Translations under genes and position numbers: made by a program | Assembly (NCBI RefSeq): GCF_900168205.1 | Contig: NZ_FUZE01000005.1 | Coordinates: forward strand, 124,001-188,000 | Direction of reading: 5' to 3' | Length of the DNA: 64,000 nt | From: Chryseobacterium balustinum | GTDB lineage: Bacteria > Bacteroidota > Bacteroidia > Flavobacteriales > Weeksellaceae | Part shown: in pieces, positions 52,726 through 62,508 of the stretch | How positions within the stretch are numbered: position 1 is the stretch's first letter | Layout of the letters: the number at the start of each line of letters is the position of its first letter | The notes under the pieces: generated by a model | The model's database searches: none | What the model saw: the letters and a program-made list of their open reading frames with translations, nothing else | Told to the model about the DNA's origin: nothing

Positions 52726-55074
52726 ATGAGAAAAAAACTACTCGTTCTGAGTACTTTACTTGTGTTTTCAGCGGTGGGTTTTGCTCAGCAAAATGACTGG
52801 AAGAAGTTTGATTCCAAAATTACCAGTGAAGTGCGTGAGAATAATGCAAAAGTTACAGATTATTCTCTGTTTACTTTAAATATCAACGAAATTCAAAGTA
52901 AACTTAAAAATGTACCAGATATAGATCAACAGTCTGCTCGTAAAGGAATTTTGCTAAATTTTCCAAATCTTGCAGGGAGTTTTGATACTTATGAAATTTT
53001 TGAATCATCGACAATGCATCCGGATCTTCAGAGTAGATATTCTGAAGTAAAATCTTATGTTGGATTTAAAAAAGGCGATAAATCATCAAGTTTAAGATTC
53101 ACTATTGATCCTTATTTTGGTTTCAATGGGATGATTAGAAATAATGAAGGTATTTATTATATTGATTCTTACACAAAAGACAATCAAGTCTACAAATTAT
53201 ATGATAGAAAAAAAGCATCATCCCTTAATCAATTTGAATGTCTTTTCAATGGAGACAGTGAAATAAAAGAAGTGACTGCCACTGCTCAAAAGACGGTTAT
53301 TGATGGGCTTAAAAGAAAATACAGACTTGCCATTACTACAACTACAGAATATACAGCATATATTGCAGGGCAAGCAGGTGTAGGTGCTGGAACTGATGCT
53401 CAGAAAAAAGCTGCGGTACTTGCTGCTGTCAATTTAGTAGTGACTCGTCTTAATGAGGTTTTTGAAAGAGATATGTCTATAAGGCTACAATTAATAGCTA
53501 ATACAGATACTTTATTCTTTATTGCTACCGATACGTTTGATACTCTTGATGCTTCTCAAATGTTAAGTCAGAATATTACGGTAACGAACAATGCTATTGG
53601 TCTTGCTAATTATGATATAGGGCATTTATTTTTCAGAGCAACTGCGGGTAACGATAACGGTTTGGCCGCAACACCTTCTGTCTGTGGGAATAGTAAAGCA
53701 GGTGGGGTAACAGGTTCAGCAAATCCTGTAGGAGACCCTTTCGTAATCGATTTTGTTGCTCACGAAATGGGGCATCAATTTGGAGCTAAGCATACTCAAA
53801 ATAATGGTTGTAATAGAAATGGTCCTACGTCTATAGAACCCGGAAGCGCAAGCACTATTATGGGATATGCAGGAATTTGTGCTCCAAATGTTCAAGCTAA
53901 TAGTGATGCTTATTACCACGCAGTTAGCATAAGAGAAATGTATACAACGCTTACAGGTACAGGATCACCTTCTACTTGTGGCGAAAAGACACCGATAAAT
54001 AATGCAGAGCCAATTGCTAATGCAGGTTTAGATAGAAGCATTCCTAAGAGCACACCATTTATGTTAACAGCTTCGGCTACAGATGCTAATAATGATGCAC
54101 TTACTTATACGTGGGAACAAATAGATCCAGGAGCGGTAGCTGCTACAACACCACCATCTTCTACTCTTGCAGTGGGTCCATTATTTAGATCTATTAGCCC
54201 AACGGCAGCGAATTATAGGTATTTTCCAAAATTACCTGTCATTGTAACTCCATCTACAGTAAGTACTTGGGAAGTTCTTCCTTCTGTTGCAAGAGACCTT
54301 AATTTTTCGGTATTGGTAAGAGATAATAATGCATTAGGAGGACAAACTGGACGTGATGATGTGAAGCTTACTGTAGTAAATACTGCGGGGCCTTTCGTGG
54401 TTACTTCTCAAAACACAGCAGGAGTAGTTTGGACTGAAGGACAATCTCAAACCATTACTTGGAATATCGCCAACACCACTGCTGCGCCAGTAAGTACACC
54501 TAATGTAAGTATTTTATTGTCAACTGATGGAGGAGTAACTTTCCCTCACATATTAGTTGCCAGTACACCCAATGATGGAAGCCATACTATCACTATCCCA
54601 GGAGGGTTAGGAAATAGTACCACTGCGAGAATCATGGTGAAAGCAGTAGAAAATGTATTTTTGAATGTAAATTCTCAAAACTTTACAGTGAGTTCTTCTG
54701 CTGTTGTAATACCACCTAATCCAGGAACCCCAGGAACTCCAGGAACACCTGGAACACCTGGTACTCCAGGAACTCCAGGAGCGGCACCTTCTCCTATTTA
54801 CACTGGTTTAATGATTTATCCTATTCCTTCAAGCGATGGTAATGTTTATATTAAACTAGATTTTCCTAAATTAACACCTCTTGCTCCATACGCATTCAGC
54901 TATACAATCTATGCGATGGATGGAAAGCTTGTTATTCCTAAAAGGAATCGTCTATTCTTTTCAGATCATTTGGAGAAAATTGATTTAACGAGTGTACCAA
55001 GCGGAACTTACATGATTGAAGTTCAGTTGGAAGGCGAAAGAATCGTTAAAAAATTACTAATGCTAAATAAATAA
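52726..55074 (+). CDS. secreted reprolysin-like metalloprotease, probable T9SS cargo
   Basis: Exported zinc protease of 782 residues. The signal peptide ends in VGFAQQ. A prodomain-like region (about 20-200) precedes the catalytic domain (about 205-420) with HEMGHQFGAKH (His346, Glu347, His350, His356) and the Met-turn STIMGYAG (Met379), as in metzincins of the M12B-like group. A PKD-like or cadherin-like domain (about 430-550; NAGLDRSIPKSTPFML) and another beta domain (about 555-660; VWTEGQSQTITWNI) follow. A Pro-Gly-Thr repeat forms a hinge (666-686), then a C-terminal region of T9SS type A character (MIYPIPSSDGNVYIKLDF, GTYMIEVQLEGERIVKKLLM). Confidence 0.85.
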   Translation: MRKKLLVLSTLLVFSAVGFAQQNDWKKFDSKITSEVRENNAKVTDYSLFTLNINEIQSKLKNVPDIDQQSARKGILLNFPNLAGSFDTYEIFESSTMHPDLQSRYSEVKSYVGFKKGDKSSSLRFTIDPYFGFNGMIRNNEGIYYIDSYTKDNQVYKLYDRKKASSLNQFECLFNGDSEIKEVTATAQKTVIDGLKRKYRLAITTTTEYTAYIAGQAGVGAGTDAQKKAAVLAAVNLVVTRLNEVFERDMSIRLQLIANTDTLFFIATDTFDTLDASQMLSQNITVTNNAIGLANYDIGHLFFRATAGNDNGLAATPSVCGNSKAGGVTGSANPVGDPFVIDFVAHEMGHQFGAKHTQNNGCNRNGPTSIEPGSASTIMGYAGICAPNVQANSDAYYHAVSIREMYTTLTGTGSPSTCGEKTPINNAEPIANAGLDRSIPKSTPFMLTASATDANNDALTYTWEQIDPGAVAATTPPSSTLAVGPLFRSISPTAANYRYFPKLPVIVTPSTVSTWEVLPSVARDLNFSVLVRDNNALGGQTGRDDVKLTVVNTAGPFVVTSQNTAGVVWTEGQSQTITWNIANTTAAPVSTPNVSILLSTDGGVTFPHILVASTPNDGSHTITIPGGLGNSTTARIMVKAVENVFLNVNSQNFTVSSSAVVIPPNPGTPGTPGTPGTPGTPGTPGAAPSPIYTGLMIYPIPSSDGNVYIKLDFPKLTPLAPYAFSYTIYAMDGKLVIPKRNRLFFSDHLEKIDLTSVPSGTYMIEVQLEGERIVKKLLMLNK
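54721..54780 (+). repeat. 9-base tandem repeat coding for Pro-Gly-Thr
   Basis: Six full units and a partial one of CCAGGAACN, varying mostly at synonymous sites, encode a Pro-Gly-Thr hinge in the protease. The unit length preserves the reading frame, so copy number can change without harm. Confidence 0.9.
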
Positions 55075-55094
55075 TCAATAAATATTTAAAATAA

Positions 55095-55130
55095 GAAACC
55101 CGTTAAGTTGCTAAACTTAACGGGTTTTTA
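55095..55130. terminator. bidirectional terminator
   Basis: A perfect 13-base-pair stem (AACCCGTTAAGTT / AACTTAACGGGTT, loop GCTA) sits between the protease gene and convergent prfC. Confidence 0.9.
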
Positions 55131-55149
55131 TATCGTATTAACTTCTTAT

Positions 55150-56745
55150 TTAAGCATTCTTAAATTCACTGATAAAATGTAGTTTCACATTTGGGAATTT
55201 TTCCTGTGTCATGTGAATAGTGAAAGATGAATCTGCCAAGAAAACCAATTGATTATACTTATCTCTTGCTAAAAATCTCTGCTTCAATCTTGCAAATTCT
55301 TTAAATTCATCAGATTTTTCATCTGCTTCTACCCAACAAGCTTTGTGCATAGAAAGAGGTTCATATGTACATTTTGCGCCATATTCATGTTCCAGACGGT
55401 ATTGGATAACTTCATACTGAAGTGCCCCCACAGTTCCGATGATTTTTCGGTTGTTCATTTCAAGGGTAAATAACTGAGCAACCCCTTCATCCATCAGCTG
55501 ATCGATACCTTTTGCCAATTGCTTCGCTTTCAAAGGATCGGTATTATTAATGTATCTGAAATGTTCAGGTGAGAAGCTTGGAATTCCTTTGAAACTCAAT
55601 TTTTCACCACCAGTTAGGGTATCGCCAATTCTGAAACTTCCGGTATCATGAAGTCCGACGATATCTCCGGGGAAACTTTCGTCAACTACTTCTTTTTTAT
55701 CTGCGAAGAATGCGTTCGGAGATGAGAATTTCATTTTCTTGCCTTCTCTTACCAATAGATAATTTTCATTTCTTTTGAAAACTCCCGAAACAATTTTCAC
55801 GAAAGCCAACCTATCTCTGTGTTTAGGATCCATATTGGCATGAATTTTAAAAACAAATCCAGTGAAATTATTTTCTTCAGGCTTTACAAGACGGGTTTCG
55901 CTTTCTTTTGGCTGTGGCATTGGAGCGATGTCGATAAAGGCATCCAACAATTCACGAACTCCAAAATTATTTAAAGCAGAACCAAAGAAAACCGGTTGTA
56001 AATCTCCATTCATATAATCTTCACGATTAAATTCAGGATAAACAGACTGTATCAAATCGAGTTCTTCTCTTAAATTTTTTGCTGCTTTTTCGCCAATAAC
56101 TTCATCGATTTTAGGATCATTAATGTCATCAAACTTTATTGCTTCACCTACTTTCTGTTTTTTCTCTTCTAAAAATAACTGAATGTTGTCTTCCCAAATA
56201 TTATAAATTCCCTGAAAATCTGCACCCATACCAATCGGTAAAGAAAGCGGGCAAACCGTTAATCCTAATTTCTGCTCAACTTCATCCAGCAAATCGAAAG
56301 CATCTTTTCCTTCACGGTCAAGCTTATTGATGAAAACCAACATTGGGATGTTTCTCATTCTACAAACCTTAACGAGTTTTTCGGTCTGTTCCTCAACTCC
56401 TTTTGCAACGTCAATTACAACAATTACAGAGTCTACCGCAGTTAATGTTCTATAAGTATCTTCAGCAAAATCTTTGTGACCCGGAGTATCCAAGATATTA
56501 ATTTTATGATCTCTGTATTCAAAAGCCAACACGGAAGTTGCTACCGAGATTCCTCTCTGTCTTTCAATTTCCATGAAATCGGAAGTTGCTCCTTTCTTTA
56601 TTTTGTTGGATTTTACCGCACCTGCTTCCTGAATTGCCCCCCCGAAAAGTAATAACTTTTCTGTAAGAGTGGTTTTTCCGGCATCGGGGTGAGAGATAAT
56701 TCCGAAGGTTTTTCTTTTTTCTATTTCTTTGATTAAGTCTGACAT
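55150..56745 (-). CDS. prfC: peptide chain release factor 3
   Basis: Translational GTPase that removes RF1/RF2 from the ribosome after peptide release; 531 residues, the normal length. GTPase motifs: G1 SHPDAGKTTLTEKLL, switch region RQRGISVATSV, G3 LDTPGHKDFAEDT, G4 FINKLDREG. The C-terminal domains follow EF-G-like domain II and an RF3-specific domain (GALQYEVIQYRLEHEYG). It stands alone on its strand. It complements prfB at the other end of the window, though the genes are not linked functionally by position. Confidence 0.95.
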   Translation of the reverse strand: MSDLIKEIEKRKTFGIISHPDAGKTTLTEKLLLFGGAIQEAGAVKSNKIKKGATSDFMEIERQRGISVATSVLAFEYRDHKINILDTPGHKDFAEDTYRTLTAVDSVIVVIDVAKGVEEQTEKLVKVCRMRNIPMLVFINKLDREGKDAFDLLDEVEQKLGLTVCPLSLPIGMGADFQGIYNIWEDNIQLFLEEKKQKVGEAIKFDDINDPKIDEVIGEKAAKNLREELDLIQSVYPEFNREDYMNGDLQPVFFGSALNNFGVRELLDAFIDIAPMPQPKESETRLVKPEENNFTGFVFKIHANMDPKHRDRLAFVKIVSGVFKRNENYLLVREGKKMKFSSPNAFFADKKEVVDESFPGDIVGLHDTGSFRIGDTLTGGEKLSFKGIPSFSPEHFRYINNTDPLKAKQLAKGIDQLMDEGVAQLFTLEMNNRKIIGTVGALQYEVIQYRLEHEYGAKCTYEPLSMHKACWVEADEKSDEFKEFARLKQRFLARDKYNQLVFLADSSFTIHMTQEKFPNVKLHFISEFKNA

Positions 56746-57099
56746 ATTGTATTTTGAATTTGCAAAAATCGTGAAATTAATCGAATTCTGAAAATCTCAT
56801 TTTTATGGATGTTTAAAATGAGATTTGTAAAAGAGTATGAGTTTTCTTAAATACATATTTTTAATAATATTTATTAAAAATAAAAGCCTCTCATGTTTTT
56901 TAGTTTTCTCTTGGAAATTTTGTTGCATTAGTTTTGCCTAATATTTAATTTTTACTGTTTATGCGTAATAATTAATTGGTTTTTTTGAGCAAATAGGGAA
57001 TTGTACGAATGTTTATGAAAATTTTAAATTGATATAAAAAGTAGAGTTATGTGTGTGGTAAATGTAAAAAACCATTAAATTTGTTGAAACAAAATTATT
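56746..57099. other. 354-base intergenic region between prfC and the type B cargo gene
   Basis: Divergent promoter region. TAAATTTG at 57076-57083 fully matches the -7 element and lies 16 bases before the plus-strand start codon. The remainder is AT-rich; I see no clear prfC promoter, no hairpin of note and no gene. Confidence 0.55.
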
Positions 57100-59448
57100 A
57101 TGAAGAGATATATACTGCGGTTTTCTTTATTTTTATTAGCTACCAATGCTTTTTATGCACAACAAATTCAATCAAGAAAACCTATCAGGGAAATTAATTT
57201 AAATTCAAAAAAAGCAGGAGATTATATAGATGTAAATGTTGCTCCTTACCCTGAAAGTAATTATACTCCTACACAACTCGTTACAGATGTTTTGGTAGGA
57301 ACTTCGGGTTCTTGTGGAACTCCAAATATTTCCAACGTTACAGTGAGCCCCAATCAACTTGTTACCAATAACAACAGATTTTGGGGTTATTTTAATAAAT
57401 CAACTTCAACTTTCCCTTTTGAAGAAGGAATTGTCTTAACTACAGGATATGCAAGAAAGGCAGGTAATGCGCTTGAACCTCTCACTTTAAGTGATGGTAA
57501 TGGAGGAGGAAGCGATGCTGATCTTATTGCAGCGATTGGGGTGACTACCCAAATTAGTAATGCGGCAGTTTTAGAATTTGACTTTGTACCTACAAGTTCT
57601 CAGATGAAGTTCAGATATATTTTTGCATCTGAAGAATACGAAGGCAACTTTCCATGTCCTCCAACACAGTATGATGATGCATTCGCTTTATTACTGAAAC
57701 CTAATACACCAGGTGCTACTTATACTAACCTAGCGGTTTTGCCTGGAGGTGCAGGACCTGTTTCCGTACCTAATATTCTTCCGGGAAGCTTTGCGTGTGG
57801 CCCTATTAATGCCCAGTATTTTGGTTCTTTGGCTCCAAATGCAACAAATTATAATGGTACTACAGCACCTCTTACAGCTGAAGCTACAGTGATTCCTGGA
57901 CAATCTTACCACATCAAGATGGTCGTAGCTGATGCAAGAGACAGTAGCTATGGTTCTTCTGTTTTTTTAGAAGCAGGTTCATTTGATATCGGTGTAAATT
58001 TATTAGATCCTTCGGGGGCTCAATTACCGGCAGAAATTAATGTTTGCGATAATGTACCCCAAGTGATTACGGCATCCACAAGTGGTCCAAATTTAAATTA
58101 TAAGTGGTTTTTTAATGGTGTAGAAATACCTGGTGCAATCACAAATACCATCACAGCAATACAATCTGGAGATTATAAAATTGAAGTGAGTGTTCCTGGA
58201 AATCCTTGTCCCGGATCTGCAAGTATAAAAATAAATGGAGGAATCACTCCAGAAGCACATGATGGAACTTATCTTTTATGTACGACGCCAGATGTGACTA
58301 CATTTAATTTAAATGCAACAAAAGCTTCCATTAGTAATAATTCTCTAACGGCAACATTTCGTTTTTATGAAAATCAAGCAGACGCATTGGCGCAAAACAA
58401 TAGTTATATAGCTAATATTTACAATTATAACGGTACAGATGGACAAATTTTATACGTTGTAGTTTCTGATGGTGTTTTTTGTAGTAAATTGGTAGAGCTT
58501 ACTTTACAAAGAGAAGTAACGCCTGTTGCACAATTAACTTCATCTCAATTCAGAATTTGTGCGGGAGAGACAATTACGCTTAAAGCATCTGGAGGGGTAA
58601 CGTATCTTTGGGATAATTTTGGAGGAAGTGGCGATACACAGACCGTTACACTACATCAGTCTACCGAATTTACAGTGTACGCAATCGGAACAAAAGGTTG
58701 TAAATCTCTTCAGCCTGCAAAAGTAAGAATAGAAGTTATTCCGGCTATTACAACTCCGTTATTGGATGTAGAAATGTGTGTAGGAGATAGTATTGTGCTG
58801 GATGCAGGAGCTGGAGATAATTACACCTATCTGTGGAATACAGGCGCAACTACTCAGACGATTGTTGCAAATGAGTTAGGTATTTATAGTGTTGAAATCG
58901 ATAATGGAGTATGTAAAGACGAATTTAAAGTGAAAGTATTCGCTGCAGCTTTACCGTTTTTTACGAATCTTAATTATTCAGATAATACATTGACGGTAAC
59001 GGCGTATAGCCCTACCATTAACAATTTTCCGCAAACACTAGAATATTCTATTGATGGGATCGACTGGCAGGAGTCTAATGTCTTCCCGGGTCTTCTAAAT
59101 AATAAAAATTATACGGTAAGAGTAAGAATTAAAGGAACCAGTTGTAATGGTACTATAGAATTTTTTACTCTACATATCAATAATGTAATTACCCCAAATC
59201 AGGATGGGGTTAATGATGTTTTAGACCTTACTTCTTTAGGGGGCTTTAAAAACTTTACAGGTTCTATTTACGACAGATATGGCGTAGAAATGTTCAGATT
59301 CTCAAAAGAAACACCAATCTGGAACGGAACTGTTGGTGGAAAAAGATTACCAACGGCAACATATTGGTACAAATTTAATTTTGAATACAATAAGTCTAAA
59401 ACCCAAATGAACCAATCGGGTTGGATTATGTTGAAAAACAGAGAGTAA
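57100..59448 (+). CDS. secreted protein with type B T9SS (gliding motility-associated) sorting domain
   Basis: Exported protein of 782 residues. The signal peptide ends near NAFYAQQ. Residues about 60-300 match a choice-of-anchor L-type domain (TTGYARKAGNALEPLTLS; FDFVPTSSQMKFRYIFASEE; YHIKMVVADARDSSYGSSVF). Several Ig-like beta domains follow, with paired Cys (about 310-620; FRICAGETITLKASGGVTYL). The C-terminus is a type B sorting domain: NVITPNQDGVNDVLDL, IYDRYGVEMFRF, then PTATYWYKFNF. It is thus exported by T9SS by a different signal from the type A cargo genes. Function unknown; likely cell-surface. It is divergent from prfC and followed by a terminator. Confidence 0.85.
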   Translation: MKRYILRFSLFLLATNAFYAQQIQSRKPIREINLNSKKAGDYIDVNVAPYPESNYTPTQLVTDVLVGTSGSCGTPNISNVTVSPNQLVTNNNRFWGYFNKSTSTFPFEEGIVLTTGYARKAGNALEPLTLSDGNGGGSDADLIAAIGVTTQISNAAVLEFDFVPTSSQMKFRYIFASEEYEGNFPCPPTQYDDAFALLLKPNTPGATYTNLAVLPGGAGPVSVPNILPGSFACGPINAQYFGSLAPNATNYNGTTAPLTAEATVIPGQSYHIKMVVADARDSSYGSSVFLEAGSFDIGVNLLDPSGAQLPAEINVCDNVPQVITASTSGPNLNYKWFFNGVEIPGAITNTITAIQSGDYKIEVSVPGNPCPGSASIKINGGITPEAHDGTYLLCTTPDVTTFNLNATKASISNNSLTATFRFYENQADALAQNNSYIANIYNYNGTDGQILYVVVSDGVFCSKLVELTLQREVTPVAQLTSSQFRICAGETITLKASGGVTYLWDNFGGSGDTQTVTLHQSTEFTVYAIGTKGCKSLQPAKVRIEVIPAITTPLLDVEMCVGDSIVLDAGAGDNYTYLWNTGATTQTIVANELGIYSVEIDNGVCKDEFKVKVFAAALPFFTNLNYSDNTLTVTAYSPTINNFPQTLEYSIDGIDWQESNVFPGLLNNKNYTVRVRIKGTSCNGTIEFFTLHINNVITPNQDGVNDVLDLTSLGGFKNFTGSIYDRYGVEMFRFSKETPIWNGTVGGKRLPTATYWYKFNFEYNKSKTQMNQSGWIMLKNRE

Positions 59449-59467
59449 CTCTCAATATTTAGATAAA

Positions 59468-59503
59468 GAAAAATGCCTTTCAAATCTGAAAGGCATTTTT
59501 TGT
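59468..59503. terminator. bidirectional terminator
   Basis: AAAAATGCCTTTC pairs perfectly with GAAAGGCATTTTT (loop AAATCT) between the type B cargo gene and convergent rsmA. Confidence 0.9.
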
Positions 59504-60274
59504 TTATTGATTTTCTTTCCAAAGGGTGGTGAAAGAAATAAAATCTGCTACACTGAGCTCTTCAGCTCTTTTGTCTAAAAACTCGTGAGTTTTCAATGCT
59601 TCAGGAATATTTAAAATTTTCAGAGAATTTGATAGCTTTTTTCTTCTCTGATTAAATCCTGCTTTTACGATTTGTTTAAACAGAACTTCATTTCCTGCAA
59701 GACCTTCTTTCGGATTTTTGGTCAGTCTTATTACTCCCGATTTTACTTTCGGAGGTGGATTAAAAACATTTTCATGCACCGTAAAAAGATACTTTACGTC
59801 ATAGTAAGCCTGGATTAAGACCGATAATATTCCGTAATCTTTTGTTCGGGGAACAGCGGCAGTTCTCTCTGCAACCTCTTTCTGGAACATTCCTACCATC
59901 TCAGGGATCTGCTCATAATAATCAATGATTTTAAATAAAATCTGTGAAGAAATATTATAAGGGAAATTTCCAATAATCGCAATCTGCTCATTATTTAATC
60001 CTGCGAAGTCATGCTTTAGAAAGTCGCCAACAAAAGAGTCTTCTGTTATTTTTTCGTAATGCTTTTTCAGATATTCGATAGATTCTGTATCGATTTCGGC
60101 AAGATGTAATTTTTGCTCTTTTTCAATCAGGTATTTGGTAAGAACTCCCATTCCTGGGCCTACTTCGAGTACGTTTCCGTAGTTTTCAAAGCTCAGTCCT
60201 TCTACAATTTTTCTGGCGATATTTTCGTCGGTCAAAAAGTGTTGACCGAGATGTTTTTTTGCTTTTACACTCAA
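59504..60274 (-). CDS. rsmA: 16S rRNA dimethyladenosine transferase
   Basis: KsgA/RsmA, which dimethylates A1518 and A1519 of 16S rRNA during small-subunit assembly; 256 residues. Family marks: KKHLGQHFLTDENIARKIV at the N-terminus, motif I NVLEVGPGMGVLTKYLIE, and the catalytic IIGNFPYNISSQILFKI. The C-terminal domain has FNQRRKKLSNSLK. The gene is divergent from ftsX. Its position at the head of the ftsX-uppP-truB group is usual in Flavobacteriia. Confidence 0.95.
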   Translation of the reverse strand: MSVKAKKHLGQHFLTDENIARKIVEGLSFENYGNVLEVGPGMGVLTKYLIEKEQKLHLAEIDTESIEYLKKHYEKITEDSFVGDFLKHDFAGLNNEQIAIIGNFPYNISSQILFKIIDYYEQIPEMVGMFQKEVAERTAAVPRTKDYGILSVLIQAYYDVKYLFTVHENVFNPPPKVKSGVIRLTKNPKEGLAGNEVLFKQIVKAGFNQRRKKLSNSLKILNIPEALKTHEFLDKRAEELSVADFISFTTLWKENQ

Positions 60275-60365
60275 AGTTTTTTATGATTTCGTTAACAATG
60301 ATTTTCTCTAATTCGTCCCAAATTTCGGAAGATTTTTTCTAATTTAGCCAAAAATTTTAATATTA

Positions 60366-61262
60366 ATGGCTAAATCTGTAGAAGAGTTTAATAAGAAAAG
60401 GCTTCGGTCCAGTAATATTACTGTCGTGGTAAGTATCGCTTTAGTGCTGTTTTTGTTGGGGTTAATGGGGCTTATTTTAATCAATGCTCAAAAATATTCC
60501 GACTATTTAAAAGAGCAACTTGTTGTAAATGCTTATTTTGAGGAAAATTACGACATCAAAGATTCAGCTAAAATAGCAAAGCAAGAAGCTGTGGCTGTTG
60601 AATTAATTAATAAAATGGAAGCGGTAAAACGTACGAAGTATATTACCAAGAAAATGGCTACTGCTGAAGCTAAAAAAAGCTTGGGAATAGACACGGAAGC
60701 GCTTTTTGAAGAAGATATTTATCCTGCATCGGTAGAAGTTTCCCTAAAAGCGGGTTATACAGATTCTATTAAAACTGCTAATGTATTAAAAGAACTGAAA
60801 GCTATTCCCGGAATAAAAGAGGTGAAAAACGATACCGATTCTCAGAAAATATATGACAATCTGAATAAGATCTTGAAATGGATTTTAGGATTCTGTCTAC
60901 TATTCTTGATTTTAGCAATTGTATTAATTAATAATTCGATTCGTCTGAAGGTTTTCTCAAAAAGATTTATTATCAAGACCATGCAGTTGGTGGGTGCAAA
61001 ACGAAGATTTATTTTAACGCCATTCATCAAAGAAGCACTTGTTTTAGGAGTTCTTGGAGCCGTTATCGGTCTTTTGGCACTTTTCGGAGTTTGGTATTAT
61101 TTTACAACAGCAATCAAAACACCTTTCGTACAAGATACTAATCAGTATATTTGGTTGGTGATTTCTATATTTGGTGTAGGTTTATTCATCACCGTATTAA
61201 GTACAATTATTGCAACATGGAGATTCTTAAGATCTAATGTTGACGATTTATATTATTCTTAA
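60366..61262 (+). CDS. ftsX: cell division protein FtsX
   Basis: Permease-like subunit of the FtsEX complex, which controls peptidoglycan hydrolases at the division site; 298 residues. Four membrane segments are seen: one at about 15-38, a periplasmic domain of about 130 residues, then segments at about 168-190, 218-240 and 262-286. The ATPase gene ftsE is not in the window. First gene of a rightward group: DUF3098 starts two bases after its stop and uppP follows. ATG 60366 is supported by the typical N-terminus. Confidence 0.9.
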   Translation: MAKSVEEFNKKRLRSSNITVVVSIALVLFLLGLMGLILINAQKYSDYLKEQLVVNAYFEENYDIKDSAKIAKQEAVAVELINKMEAVKRTKYITKKMATAEAKKSLGIDTEALFEEDIYPASVEVSLKAGYTDSIKTANVLKELKAIPGIKEVKNDTDSQKIYDNLNKILKWILGFCLLFLILAIVLINNSIRLKVFSKRFIIKTMQLVGAKRRFILTPFIKEALVLGVLGAVIGLLALFGVWYYFTTAIKTPFVQDTNQYIWLVISIFGVGLFITVLSTIIATWRFLRSNVDDLYYS

Positions 61263-61264
61263 AA

Positions 61265-61561
61265 ATGAGCAAAAAAACAAATAAATTTTCGGCATCAGAT
61301 TTTGGTAACGAAACAAAAGTTTCAGACGAAAATACTTTTTACTTCGGTAAGCAGAATTTTAAATGGATGCTGATTGGTCTTGCGTGTATCGTAGTTGGTT
61401 TTCTTCTGATGATGGGACCAGATGCAAATACAGTAGACGGAAAATTGGATCCTAATGTCTGGAACGACGACATTTTTTCAATCAGAAGAATCAGAATTGC
61501 GCCGCTTCTTGTGGTGACTGGTTTTGTGATTGAAGTCTACGCAATTTTAAAAAGGAAATAA
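61265..61561 (+). CDS. DUF3098 small membrane protein
   Basis: Small protein of 98 residues with two hydrophobic segments (WMLIGLACIVVGFLLMMG; APLLVVTGFVIEVYAIL) and a polar loop, matching the DUF3098 family found between ftsX and uppP in Bacteroidota. Function unknown; the constant position next to ftsX and uppP suggests a link to the cell envelope. It starts two bases after ftsX. Confidence 0.85.
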   Translation: MSKKTNKFSASDFGNETKVSDENTFYFGKQNFKWMLIGLACIVVGFLLMMGPDANTVDGKLDPNVWNDDIFSIRRIRIAPLLVVTGFVIEVYAILKRK

Positions 61562-61657
61562 AATTTTTTACAATAAAGAGTAAGGCATAAAAGATTTGAA
61601 TATTTATTTGAATCTTTTACTGTTTTTAATCTTTTAATTTTTTTGAATTAAACAAAA

Positions 61658-62476
61658 ATGGATTTAATCAAAGCAATCATTATTGCCATCATAGAAGGTC
61701 TTACAGAATATTTACCTATTTCATCAACTGCTCACATGGGTTTTACCGCCAATTTGATGGGCTTGGAAGAAACAGAATTCTTAAAAATGTTTCAGGTTTC
61801 CATACAGTTTGGTGCTATTTTATCAGTAGTCGTAGCATATTGGAAGAAGTTTTTTGACTTTAAAAATCTTAAGTTTTATTACAAATTAGGCTTTGCGGTG
61901 ATTCCAGCTTTGGTTTTAGGATATATTTTTGATGATATGATTGAGGCTGTTCTGGGAAATCAGATTGCCATTTCCTCAGTTTTGGTTTTAGGTGGAGTCG
62001 TATTATTGTTTGCCGATAAATGGTTTAAAAATCCGGTTATTAATGACGAGAAAGATATTTCAATAAAAAAAGCAGTGACCATTGGGTTTTGGCAATGTCT
62101 TGCGATGATGCCCGGAACGAGTAGAAGTGCAGCTTCCATTATTGGAGGAATGACGCAGGGTTTATCTCGAAAAGCAGCGGCCGAATTTTCTTTCTTTTTG
62201 GCGGTGCCTACGATGTTGGCGGTGACGGTTTACTCGGTTTTCGTAAAAACATGGGGTAAAGAAACTGCAAATCCTATGAAAGGTTACGAGATGATTCTAG
62301 AATCTCAGGATCACATCATTATTTTCATCGTGGGTAATATTGTAGCATTTATTGTAGCATTAATCGCCATCAAAGCATTTATCGGAGTTTTAAACAAATA
62401 TGGTTTCAAACCTTGGGGTTGGTATCGTATTTTTGTAGGAGTCGCTTTGTTGATTTATTTTTATTATTTTAAATAA
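61658..62476 (+). CDS. uppP: undecaprenyl-diphosphate phosphatase
   Basis: BacA/UppP, an inner-membrane enzyme that recycles the lipid carrier undecaprenyl phosphate for peptidoglycan synthesis and gives bacitracin tolerance; 272 residues. Motif 1 is EGLTEYLPISSTAHM and motif 2 PGTSRSAASIIGG; the membrane segments match the family. The preceding 96 bases hold a weak A/T-rich hairpin (AAAAGATT with AATCTTTT near 61588-61618) that could terminate the DUF3098 transcript, so a separate promoter is possible. Confidence 0.95.
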   Translation: MDLIKAIIIAIIEGLTEYLPISSTAHMGFTANLMGLEETEFLKMFQVSIQFGAILSVVVAYWKKFFDFKNLKFYYKLGFAVIPALVLGYIFDDMIEAVLGNQIAISSVLVLGGVVLLFADKWFKNPVINDEKDISIKKAVTIGFWQCLAMMPGTSRSAASIIGGMTQGLSRKAAAEFSFFLAVPTMLAVTVYSVFVKTWGKETANPMKGYEMILESQDHIIIFIVGNIVAFIVALIAIKAFIGVLNKYGFKPWGWYRIFVGVALLIYFYYFK

Positions 62477-62508
62477 AAAATTACTCATTACCTATTATTT
62501 ATTGATTT

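Noticed and set aside
54721..54780. CRISPR or origin iterons
   Set aside because: The 9-base units are inside a coding frame and encode Pro-Gly-Thr.
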